Assembly (NCBI GenBank): GCA_023230485.1
Contig: JALNXG010000085.1
Span: forward strand, 1 to 13,972
Direction: 5' to 3'
DNA: 13,972 nucleotides
Source: Melioribacteraceae bacterium
Lineage (GTDB): Bacteria > Bacteroidota > Ignavibacteria > Ignavibacteriales > Melioribacteraceae
Shown: one piece after another, positions 1 to 8,414 of the stretch
Position numbering within the stretch: the first letter of the stretch is position 1
How the letters are laid out: every line of letters starts with the position of its first letter
Made by a program: the position numbers and the translations under genes
Notes under the pieces: generated by a model
The model's input: only the letters and a program-made list of their open reading frames with translations
Database searches by the model: none
Told to the model about the DNA's origin: nothing

Positions 1-481
1 AATTACTCTAATTTATGGAGGCTCAACACTATCCGAAAATCAGAAAAATGAAATAATTAAAAAAGCGAATGACTTTAATATTAAAGATGCTACAATTAGT
101 ATCCAACAAGGATTAACTTTTAGCAATATTGATGATGCAAATATTGAATCACTCAAGCTTAAAGAGCAGATTATAAATCTGAATGATTTATTAAAAAAGC
201 AGAATTCTGAAATCGACAGTATAAGAAATAAACAAAAATTCGGAATAGAAATATTAAATGAGATTAAACCTTTATTTCAACAAATTAATAGTTGTTTATA
301 TTCTGAATCATTAGACTTTAGTGATTCACTTAAATCACCACACATAAAACCAATTGTAATTTTGTATTCTAATACGATAATTAGAAATTCTGATAAAACG
401 AAAATTAATAATTGGCTAAAACAAAGATTAAAAAGTAATAATATAAAGGTTTATTATGAAAAAAAAATGCGTAAAGAATGA
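1..481 (+). CDS. C-terminal part of a probable DUF389 (TIGR00341-like) membrane protein, 5' truncated by window edge
   Basis: Codons run open from base 2 to a TGA at 479-481, giving 159 residues with no start inside the window, so the gene enters from the left. The visible part is soluble: a short beta/alpha segment (ITLIYGGSTLSENQKNEI, then ATISIQQG), a charged coiled-coil-like stretch (about residues 50-85), and a last domain with PIVILYSN and NNWLKQRLKSNNIKVYY. From memory, Bacteroidota proteins of the DUF389/TIGR00341 family carry a similar tail after their membrane helices: an LxGxxLSEeqi strand-helix unit, a coiled coil, and a final WLKxRL element. The membrane part, which would settle the call, lies outside the window. 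The family's function is unknown. An unrelated coiled-coil protein cannot be excluded. Confidence 0.55.
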   Translation, partial: ITLIYGGSTLSENQKNEIIKKANDFNIKDATISIQQGLTFSNIDDANIESLKLKEQIINLNDLLKKQNSEIDSIRNKQKFGIEILNEIKPLFQQINSCLYSESLDFSDSLKSPHIKPIVILYSNTIIRNSDKTKINNWLKQRLKSNNIKVYYEKKMRKE

Positions 482-609
482 AGCACTAAACATAAACACA
501 TTGTAAAATTATATTATGGATAAAAAAACGAATATGAAAAATATTTTAATCATCTTATTTTTTTTACTTTAGAATTAATCATGTGTGAATCAAACTTCTG
601 TTTTATTTA

Positions 610-687
610 TTAAAAATACCAGCCGATTTTAATCGATGCTTCCGGCGTAAACACATGTTGTAAATCGAGAGGTCGATGCCGGTTATA
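610..687 (-). pseudogene. Relic of an outer-membrane beta-barrel protein C-terminus
   Basis: On the minus strand, 25 codons before a TAA (at 612-610) read as a protein tail ending in FTPEASIKIGWYF. Alternating hydrophobic residues and a terminal Phe are the usual C-terminal beta-signal of outer-membrane barrels recognised by the BAM complex (family knowledge). A TGA closes the same frame just upstream (690-688), and no start is present, so this is a scrap rather than a gene. It might be the end of a deleted TonB-dependent receptor or other porin. The call rests on a short motif and is tentative. Confidence 0.35.
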
Positions 688-778
688 TCATTTATTTGAT
701 TTATCATCACTCAAATTGACCATTTTCGTTTGATTATTTCGCGAAATATTTTTATCAATATTTGTAATTAAGATTTGT

Positions 779-844
779 TTATTTATGTTTTATACCCGCG
801 ATTGCAGTACCCCCAAACTCAATAGTAAATGTAATCTTTTCTAC
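779..844 (-). pseudogene. Short decayed coding scrap of unknown family
   Basis: A minus-strand frame bounded by stops reads as 21 residues (VEKITFTIEFGGTAIAGI, then KHK) followed by TAA. The alternating beta-strand pattern and Gly/Ala content look more like real protein than random AT-rich translation. It has no start codon or ribosome site. It may belong to the same dead locus as the barrel scrap at 610-687. The evidence is weak because the segment is short. Confidence 0.2.
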
Positions 845-1059
845 TTACAAATAGAAAACAAAAAGGATTTTAGTGTTAGTTCAAGCATTGCAGCCCGGTA
901 AAACATTTGTGTAAGTAGATTTGAGAGTACTCCTCAACCTACAAATAAAGGAGTTGAAATCGAACCCTTTGAAAAACATGACTCGACTATCAGTAAATCA
1001 TAATTTGAACGCAATCCACAACAGAACCAAGACCTTTATGCATCACTCTTATCACTTAA

Positions 1060-1941
1060 TTAATCTAATAACTTTTCTTTTGAAGGCATCTCCTTAATGT
1101 ACAAATCACGTTGAGGAAATGGGATTTCAACGCCGGTTTCCTTAAACTTTTTGAATATCTCAAAATAAAGCTGACTCTTCAACGCAGACGGTTTAACGGA
1201 ATAAGTGTTTGTCCACACACTTAAATTAAATATCAATGCGTTATCCCCGTATTCCTTAAATAGTATTGCCGGTGGCGGATCACTCAGTACATCAGGGTTG
1301 GCTTCGGCTATTGTGAGTAAAATATTCCTAATATTCTCGGGATCCTCTTTATAAGAAACTCCGACAGGGAAAGCAAAACGCACAGTTTTATCGATATGGC
1401 TCCAATTAATTACTGTTGAGGAAATGAACTCAGAATTTGGTACTATAATAGAAATATTATCGTTCGTTAAAACGGTTGTTGCACGCATAGATATATTTAT
1501 TACATCACCGTTCACTTCACCAACCTCAATCCTATCTCCAACTTTTATAGGCCTTTCAAATAGTATTATTAATCCACTTACAAAATTATTGGTAATATTT
1601 TGCAAACCGAAACCGATACCAACACCAAGAGCACCAAGTAGAACTGTCAGACTATTCAAATTAATGCCTACGGTTTGAACAATAATTATAAATCCAATTG
1701 TTAAAATTGCATACCGTACTATTGTACCAACAGCAATGCGGACACCTAATTCAATTTTACTTTTAGCTAAGACCTTGTAAACAATTATTTTACTCAACTT
1801 GGTTGTGATAAAATAAAAAACAATAATAAGAATCAGCAGATAACTCATTGTCCAGATCGTGATGGTGGATTTACCCATCGAGAATACAGGTACACTTAAA
1901 AACTTAACAATGCTCTCAAAAAATGATTCAATCCCATCCAC
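1060..1941 (-). CDS. MscS-family small-conductance mechanosensitive channel
   Basis: A 293-aa inner-membrane channel expected to open under membrane tension and release solutes during hypo-osmotic shock. Three hydrophobic segments are visible, at about residues 26-48, 69-92 and 95-127. The third carries the Gly/Ala-rich pore helix of the family (GALGVGIGFGLQN, 103-115), followed by FERPIKVGDRIEV (128-140), the start of the beta domain. VPNSEF (167-172) and the closing GVEIPFPQRDLYI (270-282) are also typical of MscS. Length and three-helix layout match the minimal MscS type rather than the large MscK/MscM type. The start is GTG at 1941-1939, preceded by a strong AAGGAGGAG (1952-1944) about 4 nt away; the nearby ATG is out of frame. 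The gene stands alone and diverges from the kinase operon. The C-terminal tail (SKEKLLD) is short and charged. Confidence 0.93.
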   Translation of the reverse strand: MDGIESFFESIVKFLSVPVFSMGKSTITIWTMSYLLILIIVFYFITTKLSKIIVYKVLAKSKIELGVRIAVGTIVRYAILTIGFIIIVQTVGINLNSLTVLLGALGVGIGFGLQNITNNFVSGLIILFERPIKVGDRIEVGEVNGDVINISMRATTVLTNDNISIIVPNSEFISSTVINWSHIDKTVRFAFPVGVSYKEDPENIRNILLTIAEANPDVLSDPPPAILFKEYGDNALIFNLSVWTNTYSVKPSALKSQLYFEIFKKFKETGVEIPFPQRDLYIKEMPSKEKLLD

Positions 1942-2124
1942 AACTCCTCCTTCATGGTAAAGTAACCCAATGATTTAGAAATAACTGTTAATTAACTGAT
2001 TGTATAATACAATTTTTGTTAGACTTTTTACTCATCCTAAAGATGTAGTTCGTTATTCATCCCATTAGACGATTGAATTTCATATCCAGATAGTTTAATA
2101 TATTTTCATACATGGACAATTAAT
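1942..2124. promoter_or_regulatory. Divergent intergenic region between the channel gene and the kinase operon
   Basis: Both flanking genes start here, so promoters for both directions must lie in these 183 bases. Visible elements are a perfect 10-bp palindrome GTTAATTAAC (1987-1996) and a TATAAT box on the plus strand (2003-2008), which has no good -35 partner at the usual spacing. No clear Bacteroidota-type TAnnTTTG element stands out. The palindrome could be an operator, but an AT-rich palindrome of this size can arise by chance. Confidence 0.3.
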
Positions 2125-4731
2125 ATGAAAAAGCTTGATGAAAAGGGAAAAATAGGATTAACTACTAAGCGTACAAAATTATTAATGAAAAAAGTATTTT
2201 GTAATAGAATAATTCTTCCTTCATTTACTTTTATCGTTTGTTTATTTGTTACTTATCTGATCTGGAATATTGCGGTTACAAATAGAAAAAGTGAACTACA
2301 TGCATATCTTGAATATCGCTCTAATGACGTTTATAACCGAATCGAACAAAGGATTTTAAATTATGAGCAAATACTAAGAAATATACGCGGTTTATTTTAT
2401 GCATCGGATAATGTAAACCGCAGAGAGTTCAGTTTATATTTTAATTCTCTTGATATTGATAAGAACTATCCGGGAATACAAGGTATTGGCTTTTCTATAT
2501 TAATCCCCACCAATCAAATAAAAGAACATATAGCCGACATTCAGAATGAAGGTTTTTCTCAATACAAGATTTGGCCTGAAGGTAAACGGGAAACTTATAC
2601 TTCTATAATTTATCTCGAACCATTCAAAGGACTTAATCTACGTGCTTTTGGATATGATATGTTTTCTGAACCTGTTCGGAAAAAGGCTATGCAGACTGCA
2701 CTTGATTCCAATAAAACTACTATATCCGGAAAAGTAAATCTGGTGCAGGAAACCGGAAATAAAGTACAAGTCGGTTTCCTGATTTATTTACCCATATATA
2801 AAAACGGTACAACTAATTTAACCATTGGCGAGAGACGTAAGAATATAATTGGCTGGGTTTATTCTCCTTTCAGAATGGGTGATTTTATGGAAGGTCTTTT
2901 TGGTGAACGGGGCGAGGATATTCATGTTGAAATTTATGATTGGAATAGTATCACAAACGAAACAAAGATGTATGATTCCAAACAACTTGATAATAATTTG
3001 GATGAAGCTCCGGAGATAAAGAAAGAAATCCATTTTAATGGAAACAAATGGACCATTCTCGTTAAATATACACCGCAATTAGAGTTAAGAATGGGGCATA
3101 ATGCAGCAAGCACAATTCGAATTGTTGGAATCATTTTAAGTATTCTGTTTACAATAATTACATGGCTGCTTGTAAACAAAAAGATATATACCATTAAAGA
3201 AGATGCGAAACACAAATTAGCGGCAAGCTATTTGAAGAAGCTTCAGCAAGAACAACAGATATTACTAGATAACATACCTGCATGGGTTTTCTATAAGGAT
3301 ACCGAAAATAGATTTATTCGTGTTAATAAGACTTTTGCTGATGTAATGGAAATGTCAATAGAACAATTAGAAGGTAAATCTCTTTTTGATATTTTCCCAA
3401 AGGACCAAGCAGAAGCTTACTCAAAAGATGATAAGGAAGTGCTTACTTCAAGCATACCTAAATTAAATATTATTGAATTGATGGAATCTCCAAAAGGAAA
3501 TTTTTGGGTACAGACAGATAAAGTTCCTTATATCGATATAGAGGGTAATATTGTAGGCATAATTGGTTTTTCTCTAAATATCACTGATCGAATAAATTCG
3601 GAAAAATCTTTACGCGAATCAAATCAAATAATAAAAGAAATTATAGACTCAATACCTTTAAGAGTTTTTTGGAAGGATAAGAATCTTGTATTCTTGGGGT
3701 GTAACAAATTATTTGCACTTGACGCCGGATTTACAGATCCGAAGGAAATCATCGGGAAAGATGATTTTCAGATGGGGTGGCATAATCAGGCGGAACTATA
3801 TCGCGAAGACGACCGCAAGGTTATCGAAAGTGGTCAATCCAAACTTCTTATCGAGGAACCACAAAATACTCCGGATGGGAACAACATCACACTTCTTACT
3901 AGTAAGATTCCCTTACTGAATTCTGAAGGAGAAATTATCGGTGTACTCGGAATATATTTTGATATTTCAGAGCGTAAGGCTGCAGAAGAAGAATTAATGA
4001 GAAGCCATGAACAGTTGACAAAACTCAACGCCACTAAGGATAAATTCTTTTCTATTATAGCTCATGATCTAAGAAGTCCTTTTAATGGTTTTATAAATCT
4101 AACTGAACTAATGGCAGATAGTACTGAAAATTTTTCTCATAAAGAATTTGTTGAACATAGTAAATCGATGAATAAAGCTGCAAAAGATCTTTATAAACTT
4201 TTAGAAAACTTGTTGCAATGGGCTCAAGTTCAAGATGGGTCTATAGATTTTTCTCCTCAATATTTTGATTTATTAAAAATAGTTTCGCAAAGTATTGATA
4301 CAATTTACCAACGTGCCAATCAAAAAGGAATTACAATTATAAACGAAATCGGTAATTCTCAAAAAGTTTTTGCGGATGAAAAAATGATTGGAGCTGTACT
4401 TAGAAATCTTTTATCAAATGCAGTTAAATTCACAATGAAAGATGGGCAGATACTCCTAAAATCCAAACGTTTTGATAATGGTGCAATAGAAATATCGGTT
4501 GCCGATAATGGCGTTGGGATATCTGCAATTGATGTTAAGAGAATTTTCAAGGTGGAGGAAAAAGTAAGTTCGCTGGGTACCGAAGGAGAAACGAGCACAG
4601 GACTAGGTTTATTATTATGCAAAGAATTTATTGAATTACACGGAGGAAATATTTGGGCTGAGAGTGAAGAAAATGTTGGCAGCACATTTTATTTTACTCT
4701 TAAGGGAAGGAATGAAGATGAAAACGAATAG
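2125..4731 (+). CDS. Membrane sensor histidine kinase: CHASE-PAS-PAS-HisKA-HATPase
   Basis: An 868-aa sensor kinase that should autophosphorylate on His and pass phosphate to a receiver Asp. A first transmembrane helix (about 29-50) is followed by an extracytoplasmic domain (about 60-325) with the CHASE signature: YPGIQGIGFSILIP (115-128), IWPEG, YTSIIYLEPF and LRAFGYDMFSEPVR (172-185). A second helix lies at 331-350. Two PAS domains follow (about 377-490 and 505-618; the second ends ISERKAAEEE). The HisKA box is FFSIIAHDLRSPF with phosphoacceptor H647. The ATPase has its N box at 761-770 (N765), DNGVGI (794-799), TGLGLL (825-830) and GSTFYF (852-857). No fused receiver is present. The ATG at 2125 has no Shine-Dalgarno but gives a complete membrane anchor. 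It overlaps the next kinase gene by 14 nt. The CHASE ligand is not predictable from sequence. Confidence 0.93.
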   Translation: MKKLDEKGKIGLTTKRTKLLMKKVFCNRIILPSFTFIVCLFVTYLIWNIAVTNRKSELHAYLEYRSNDVYNRIEQRILNYEQILRNIRGLFYASDNVNRREFSLYFNSLDIDKNYPGIQGIGFSILIPTNQIKEHIADIQNEGFSQYKIWPEGKRETYTSIIYLEPFKGLNLRAFGYDMFSEPVRKKAMQTALDSNKTTISGKVNLVQETGNKVQVGFLIYLPIYKNGTTNLTIGERRKNIIGWVYSPFRMGDFMEGLFGERGEDIHVEIYDWNSITNETKMYDSKQLDNNLDEAPEIKKEIHFNGNKWTILVKYTPQLELRMGHNAASTIRIVGIILSILFTIITWLLVNKKIYTIKEDAKHKLAASYLKKLQQEQQILLDNIPAWVFYKDTENRFIRVNKTFADVMEMSIEQLEGKSLFDIFPKDQAEAYSKDDKEVLTSSIPKLNIIELMESPKGNFWVQTDKVPYIDIEGNIVGIIGFSLNITDRINSEKSLRESNQIIKEIIDSIPLRVFWKDKNLVFLGCNKLFALDAGFTDPKEIIGKDDFQMGWHNQAELYREDDRKVIESGQSKLLIEEPQNTPDGNNITLLTSKIPLLNSEGEIIGVLGIYFDISERKAAEEELMRSHEQLTKLNATKDKFFSIIAHDLRSPFNGFINLTELMADSTENFSHKEFVEHSKSMNKAAKDLYKLLENLLQWAQVQDGSIDFSPQYFDLLKIVSQSIDTIYQRANQKGITIINEIGNSQKVFADEKMIGAVLRNLLSNAVKFTMKDGQILLKSKRFDNGAIEISVADNGVGISAIDVKRIFKVEEKVSSLGTEGETSTGLGLLLCKEFIELHGGNIWAESEENVGSTFYFTLKGRNEDENE

Positions 4732-7417
4732 CAAAAATGAAAAAATATTATTAAAAAACAATGAATCTTCTTCAAAAAATAAAATTAAATTCCCGGATGA
4801 AGCGGGTAATTTCGCTGAAAAAATATTCAATACAGTGCGGGAACCTTTACTATTATTGGATAGTGAATTAAGAGTAGTTAAAGCCAGCCGCTCATTCTAT
4901 GATTTTTTTAAAGTAACCTCTAATAAAACAATAGGAAAACTTATCTATGATCTCGGAAATCGCCAATGGGATATTCCTAAACTTAGGGACCTATTGGAGA
5001 AAATCCTACCAAAGAAAACAACCTTTAATAACTATGAAGTTGAACACGTGTTTCCGAAAATCGGTAAACGCATTATGCTTTTGAATGCCCGGAAAATTCA
5101 AAGAGGAGAATTAAAAGAACAAATGATTCTTCTTGCTATAGAAGATGTAACCGAACGAAAACACAAGGAAGAATTATTAAGTGAATCTAATAGACTGACA
5201 CAAGAATATTTGGATATTCTTTTCAATCGCACTCATATCCCCATAATTATTTGGGATTCTTTATTTTCAATAACGCATATAAACCATTCCTTTGAGAAAT
5301 TATGCGGATATACTTGGAAAGAAATAAAGAATAAAAATCTTCGTTTTCTCTTCTTGCAAGAGAAAGCTGAACTTATAATTGAATTGTTAAAAAACAATTT
5401 ATTGAGTGAGGATGACGAAATTACTGAATTAGATATTCAGACAAAAAATAAAGAACTCAAAACAATTTTGTGGAACTCAACAAATATCCTTGATAAAGAT
5501 GGGATTAAAGTTGTTGCAACAATCGCGCAGGATATAACCAAACATAAGCGGGCAGAGGAAACATTGATGATTTTAGAAACCCGCTACCGTCGTCTTTTTG
5601 AAACAGCAAAAGATGGCATTATTATTCTTGATGCTGACACTGGAATGATTATAGATGTTAATCCTTTTTTAATTGATTTGCTGGATTATTCGATAGAAAA
5701 TTTTATTGGGAAAGAACTATGGGAACTTGGATTTTTTAAAGATATAGCTGCCAATAAAAACAAATTTCTTGAATTACAGCAAAATAAATATGTCCGTTAT
5801 GAAGATTTGCCACTTGAGACTGCCAATGGCAGAAAACTCTATGTAGAATTTATTAGCAATATTTATTTGGTAAATAATAAAAGGGTAATTCAATGCAATA
5901 TTAGGGATATTACAGAACGTAAACTTGCAGAAGAATCAAAACGAGAGATTGAACAAAATTATAAAACTCTTGCTAATTCCGGGACAGCCTTAATCTGGAC
6001 GGCAGGAATAGACAAACTGTGTAATTATTTTAATGATGTCTGGCTTGAATTTACGGGACGCACACTTGACGAAGAAATGGGTAATGGTTGGGTTGAAGGG
6101 GTTCATCCCAATGATATAGAAAGGTGTTTCGATATATATACTACTGCATTTGATAGACGAGAGAATTTCAGCATGGAGTATCGTCTGAAAAGACGCGATG
6201 GTGAATATAGGTGGATACTTGATGACGGATGTCCCCGTTATAACTCTAAAGGTGAATTTATCGGTTATATCGGTCATTGCTTAGATATTTCTGAGCGAAG
6301 ACATTTTGAAGAAGAAAATACAATGCTTGCACAGTCATTAAAAAGTATAAATGAATGCGTAAGTTTAACCGATTTAAATAATAATATAATATTTGTTAAC
6401 GAATCATTTACAAAAACTTATGGATATAATAATAGCGAACTCATTGGGAAAAATATTGATATAGTTCGCTCACCTAACAGTTCATCGGAATTAAAAGAAA
6501 TATCACTAGCAACGCTGCAAGGAGAATGGCATGGAGAGATATGGAACAAAAGGAAAAATGGAAGTGATTTCCCGGTATATCTTTCTACAACGAAAATAAA
6601 CGATAGAGAAAACAAACCATTGTGGCTAATAGGAATTGCAACAGATATAAGCGAGAGGAAAGCTATTGAGAGGGAATTAATTGAGGCAAAAGAAAAGGCA
6701 GAGGAATCGAATAAACTGAAAACTGAATTCTTGGCTCAAATGTCTCACGAAATTAGAACGCCATTAAATGCTGTACAAGGAAATGTTGAATTCCTTAATG
6801 AATTGTTTATTGATAATAATAATGATGAGGCGACCGAATCTTTTGAAAGTATTATACTAGCTTCCAAAAGAATTATAAGAACTATAGATTTAATTCTTAA
6901 CGTGTCAGAATTAAAAACCGGCGGCTACTATCCTAATTATGTAAATATCCATCTCGATTCAGAGATTCTAACTTGCTTGTATCAAGAGCATCAACTTTCC
7001 GCCAAAAGGAAAGGATTGGAACTGATTTACAAATGCGAATTAACTAATGACATTGTAATTGCAGATATGTACAGCATCAAGCAGATTTTTTCCAATCTAA
7101 TTGAAAATGCTATTAAGTACACAAAAGAAGGAAAGGTTGAAATCATTTTAGGAAAAAACAAGTCAGGTAACATTATGATCGAAGTAAAAGATACGGGAAT
7201 TGGAATAAGCAGCGAATTCTTAACAAAACTATTTGAACCGTTTTTACAGGAAGAACAAGGTTATACGAGGAGTTTTGATGGAAATGGATTGGGATTATTG
7301 CTTGTAAAAAATTACTGTAAAATAAATAATGCGATTATTGAGGTTGAAAGTGAAAAAAATGCAGGGTCTACTTTTAGAGTTATTTTTAACGAAAGTATTG
7401 GAGAGTCTTCAAAATGA
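4718..7417 (+). CDS. Soluble multi-PAS sensor histidine kinase (five PAS domains)
   Basis: A cytoplasmic histidine kinase of 899 aa from the chosen start. I prefer ATG 4718 because GGGAAGG (4704-4710) sits 7 nt before it. ATG 4712 is too close to that site, and a start at 4631 would lie deep inside the upstream gene. Five PAS domains are visible at about residues 31-147, 161-279, 286-403, 411-527 and 534-647, most ending in a D[IV]TERK/DISERK linker. The first (EPLLLLDSELRVVKASRSF, then LGNRQWDIP) resembles the PAS type found in CheB/CheR fusions and related kinases. The fourth is a PAS_3-like fold (RRDGEYRWILDDG). The HisKA box is MSHEIRTPLNA with H677. The ATPase has N797, DTGIGI (825-830) and GNGLGLL (855-861). 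There are no transmembrane segments, so the cues are probably cytoplasmic. It is coupled to both neighbours by overlaps of 14 and 4 nt. Confidence 0.93.
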   Translation: MKTNSKNEKILLKNNESSSKNKIKFPDEAGNFAEKIFNTVREPLLLLDSELRVVKASRSFYDFFKVTSNKTIGKLIYDLGNRQWDIPKLRDLLEKILPKKTTFNNYEVEHVFPKIGKRIMLLNARKIQRGELKEQMILLAIEDVTERKHKEELLSESNRLTQEYLDILFNRTHIPIIIWDSLFSITHINHSFEKLCGYTWKEIKNKNLRFLFLQEKAELIIELLKNNLLSEDDEITELDIQTKNKELKTILWNSTNILDKDGIKVVATIAQDITKHKRAEETLMILETRYRRLFETAKDGIIILDADTGMIIDVNPFLIDLLDYSIENFIGKELWELGFFKDIAANKNKFLELQQNKYVRYEDLPLETANGRKLYVEFISNIYLVNNKRVIQCNIRDITERKLAEESKREIEQNYKTLANSGTALIWTAGIDKLCNYFNDVWLEFTGRTLDEEMGNGWVEGVHPNDIERCFDIYTTAFDRRENFSMEYRLKRRDGEYRWILDDGCPRYNSKGEFIGYIGHCLDISERRHFEEENTMLAQSLKSINECVSLTDLNNNIIFVNESFTKTYGYNNSELIGKNIDIVRSPNSSSELKEISLATLQGEWHGEIWNKRKNGSDFPVYLSTTKINDRENKPLWLIGIATDISERKAIERELIEAKEKAEESNKLKTEFLAQMSHEIRTPLNAVQGNVEFLNELFIDNNNDEATESFESIILASKRIIRTIDLILNVSELKTGGYYPNYVNIHLDSEILTCLYQEHQLSAKRKGLELIYKCELTNDIVIADMYSIKQIFSNLIENAIKYTKEGKVEIILGKNKSGNIMIEVKDTGIGISSEFLTKLFEPFLQEEQGYTRSFDGNGLGLLLVKNYCKINNAIIEVESEKNAGSTFRVIFNESIGESSK

Positions 7418-7773
7418 AAAAAATGCTAGTTATTGAAGATGATGATTTATCCGTAAGAATATTAAAATTGATTTTTAAATCTGATTTTGAAATTGATATT
7501 TGTAGATCATCGCAGGAATATTATGAAAAGTACTGTAAAACGAATTATAGTATAATAATAATGGATATATCAATCAGTGGGAATATAAATGGATTGGAAT
7601 TAATGAAACAGATCAAAAAAGATCCGGTATATACAGGTACGCCAATTCTATGTTTAACCGCTCACGCACAGCCGCAAATGCGCCATATAGCAATCGAAGC
7701 CGGAGCTGATATTTTCTTAACAAAACCGGTTAATAACAAAATACTAAAAAAAGCCGTTGAATCACTTTTGTAA
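7414..7773 (+). CDS. Stand-alone receiver (CheY-like) response regulator
   Basis: A 119-aa single-domain receiver, the likely phosphate acceptor of one or both upstream kinases. All key receiver positions are present: the acidic pocket D9/D10 in VIEDDD, phosphoacceptor D51 in IIIMDISISG, T82 in CLTAHA, and K104 in FLTKPV. The protein ends with the receiver fold, so there is no DNA-binding or enzymatic output; it must act by binding a partner or as a relay step. Its ATG overlaps the kinase stop as ATGA (7414-7417), with GGAGAG at 7400-7405 about 8 nt upstream, pointing to translational coupling. No hairpin terminator is obvious after its stop. Confidence 0.95.
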   Translation: MKKMLVIEDDDLSVRILKLIFKSDFEIDICRSSQEYYEKYCKTNYSIIIMDISISGNINGLELMKQIKKDPVYTGTPILCLTAHAQPQMRHIAIEAGADIFLTKPVNNKILKKAVESLL

Positions 7774-7822
7774 TAAAGGAGATGTAAAGTCATTCATACA
7801 TCCGCAACAGTTAAATATTATT

Positions 7823-8010
7823 TCATTTTTCAAATAATTCACCCAAACGATGATTTTCTTTTATACTGTCTGTTAAATACTTTATTACTTTGGGATTTAC
7901 GGTTTGATTATCTATAATAAAAATTTGAAAGCAATCCTCAATCGAATGAGAAGAAGGTGTCCGTCTCTTTAATAATCTCTTCTATTATACTCTATTCTCT
8001 TATGTGTCAT
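7823..8010 (-). pseudogene. Frameshifted relic of a small hypothetical protein
   Basis: The minus strand reads as coherent protein in two frames. ATG 8010-8008 begins MTHKRIEYN. A shift near 7982-7988 moves the reading to a second frame that runs KRLLKRRTPSSHSIEDCF, then 35 further residues including FIIDNQTVNPKVIKYLTD and ending NHRLGELFEK at TGA 7825-7823. Stops flank the shift in both frames. The composition (charged helices, a TPSSHSIEDCF turn) is far from random AT-rich translation. The intact protein would be about 60 aa, or longer if the fragments upstream to about 8100 also belong to it. I do not recognise the family. A sequencing indel is the alternative to true decay. Confidence 0.4.
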
Positions 8011-8148
8011 TTCAGCATCTGAAATAAATTAAAATTATCCTTTTCTTTAATTTCTGCCGCCGCAAAAGTAATGAAATCTATTTACTTCTTCTATCTTGAA
8101 ATGATTTTTCTTTGTTGCTGTTTTTGTTAGAAAACTGACGAGACTTCG

Positions 8149-8414
8149 ATGATAGTTATGGATATAATGGATGTATTGGAAGATTTATGTGAAGACCAAA
8201 GAGAGTTTATATTAAAGGCGTTAATAGATCAATTTAGTGAAGTTTCGAGTATATTCTTTACGAGTCTCAGCTTGAGTGGGATGGGACTTTGCCATTTGAA
8301 CAGTTTATGAAGCATCAGAATAAAATCATTCGTGAGTGCATAGATTTTGAAACTTCACCATTTGGAAAAATTGTTAGAATAAGAGAAGAGCTTCCCCCTT
8401 TTACTATTTTAACA
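8149..8414 (+). pseudogene. Frameshifted relic of a small hypothetical protein
   Basis: From ATG 8149 the plus strand reads MIVMDIMDVLEDLCEDQR and on to about IDQFSEVSS near 8250. It then continues better in a second frame: YESQLEWDGTLPFEQFM, KHQNKIIRECIDF, ETSPFGKIVRIREELPPFLLF, with a TAA at 8412-8414. Joined, this would be a protein of about 88 aa. The first frame left alone hits TGA shortly after 8300. Well-formed amphipathic helices on both sides of the shift support a single former gene. No family is recognised. No clear ribosome site precedes the ATG. A sequencing error at the shift is possible. Confidence 0.4.

Larger units (their letters stand above)
482..1059. other. Intergenic stretch with decayed coding scraps
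   Basis: These 578 bases hold no intact gene. No convincing terminator hairpin follows the upstream gene; there are only T-rich runs near 560-570. Short minus-strand frames that read like gene ends are listed separately at 610-687 and 779-844. The rest is AT-rich and carries stops in all frames. The MscS gene reads into this region from the right, and no clear rho-independent terminator is visible for it. Confidence 0.6.

Noticed and set aside
640..681. Near-repeat TCGATGCTTCCGG / TCGATGCCGG as a possible attachment site or CRISPR-like unit
   Set aside because: Only two imperfect copies with no regular spacing; better explained by the relic coding frame at 610-687.
902..1003. Plus-strand frame reading SRFESTPQPTNKGVEIEPFE before a TAA, possibly preceded by another short open piece at about 839-901
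   Set aside because: It looks somewhat protein-like, but it has no start codon or ribosome site and no family match; too short to call a relic.
4631..4717. Upstream extension of the five-PAS kinase to ATG 4631
   Set aside because: It lies inside the ATPase domain of the upstream kinase and lacks a ribosome site; ATG 4718 has GGGAAGG at good spacing.
7774..7800. AAAGGAGATG after the receiver gene as a ribosome site for a fourth operon gene
   Set aside because: GGAG is followed by an immediate ATG and then TAA within one codon; no open frame continues.
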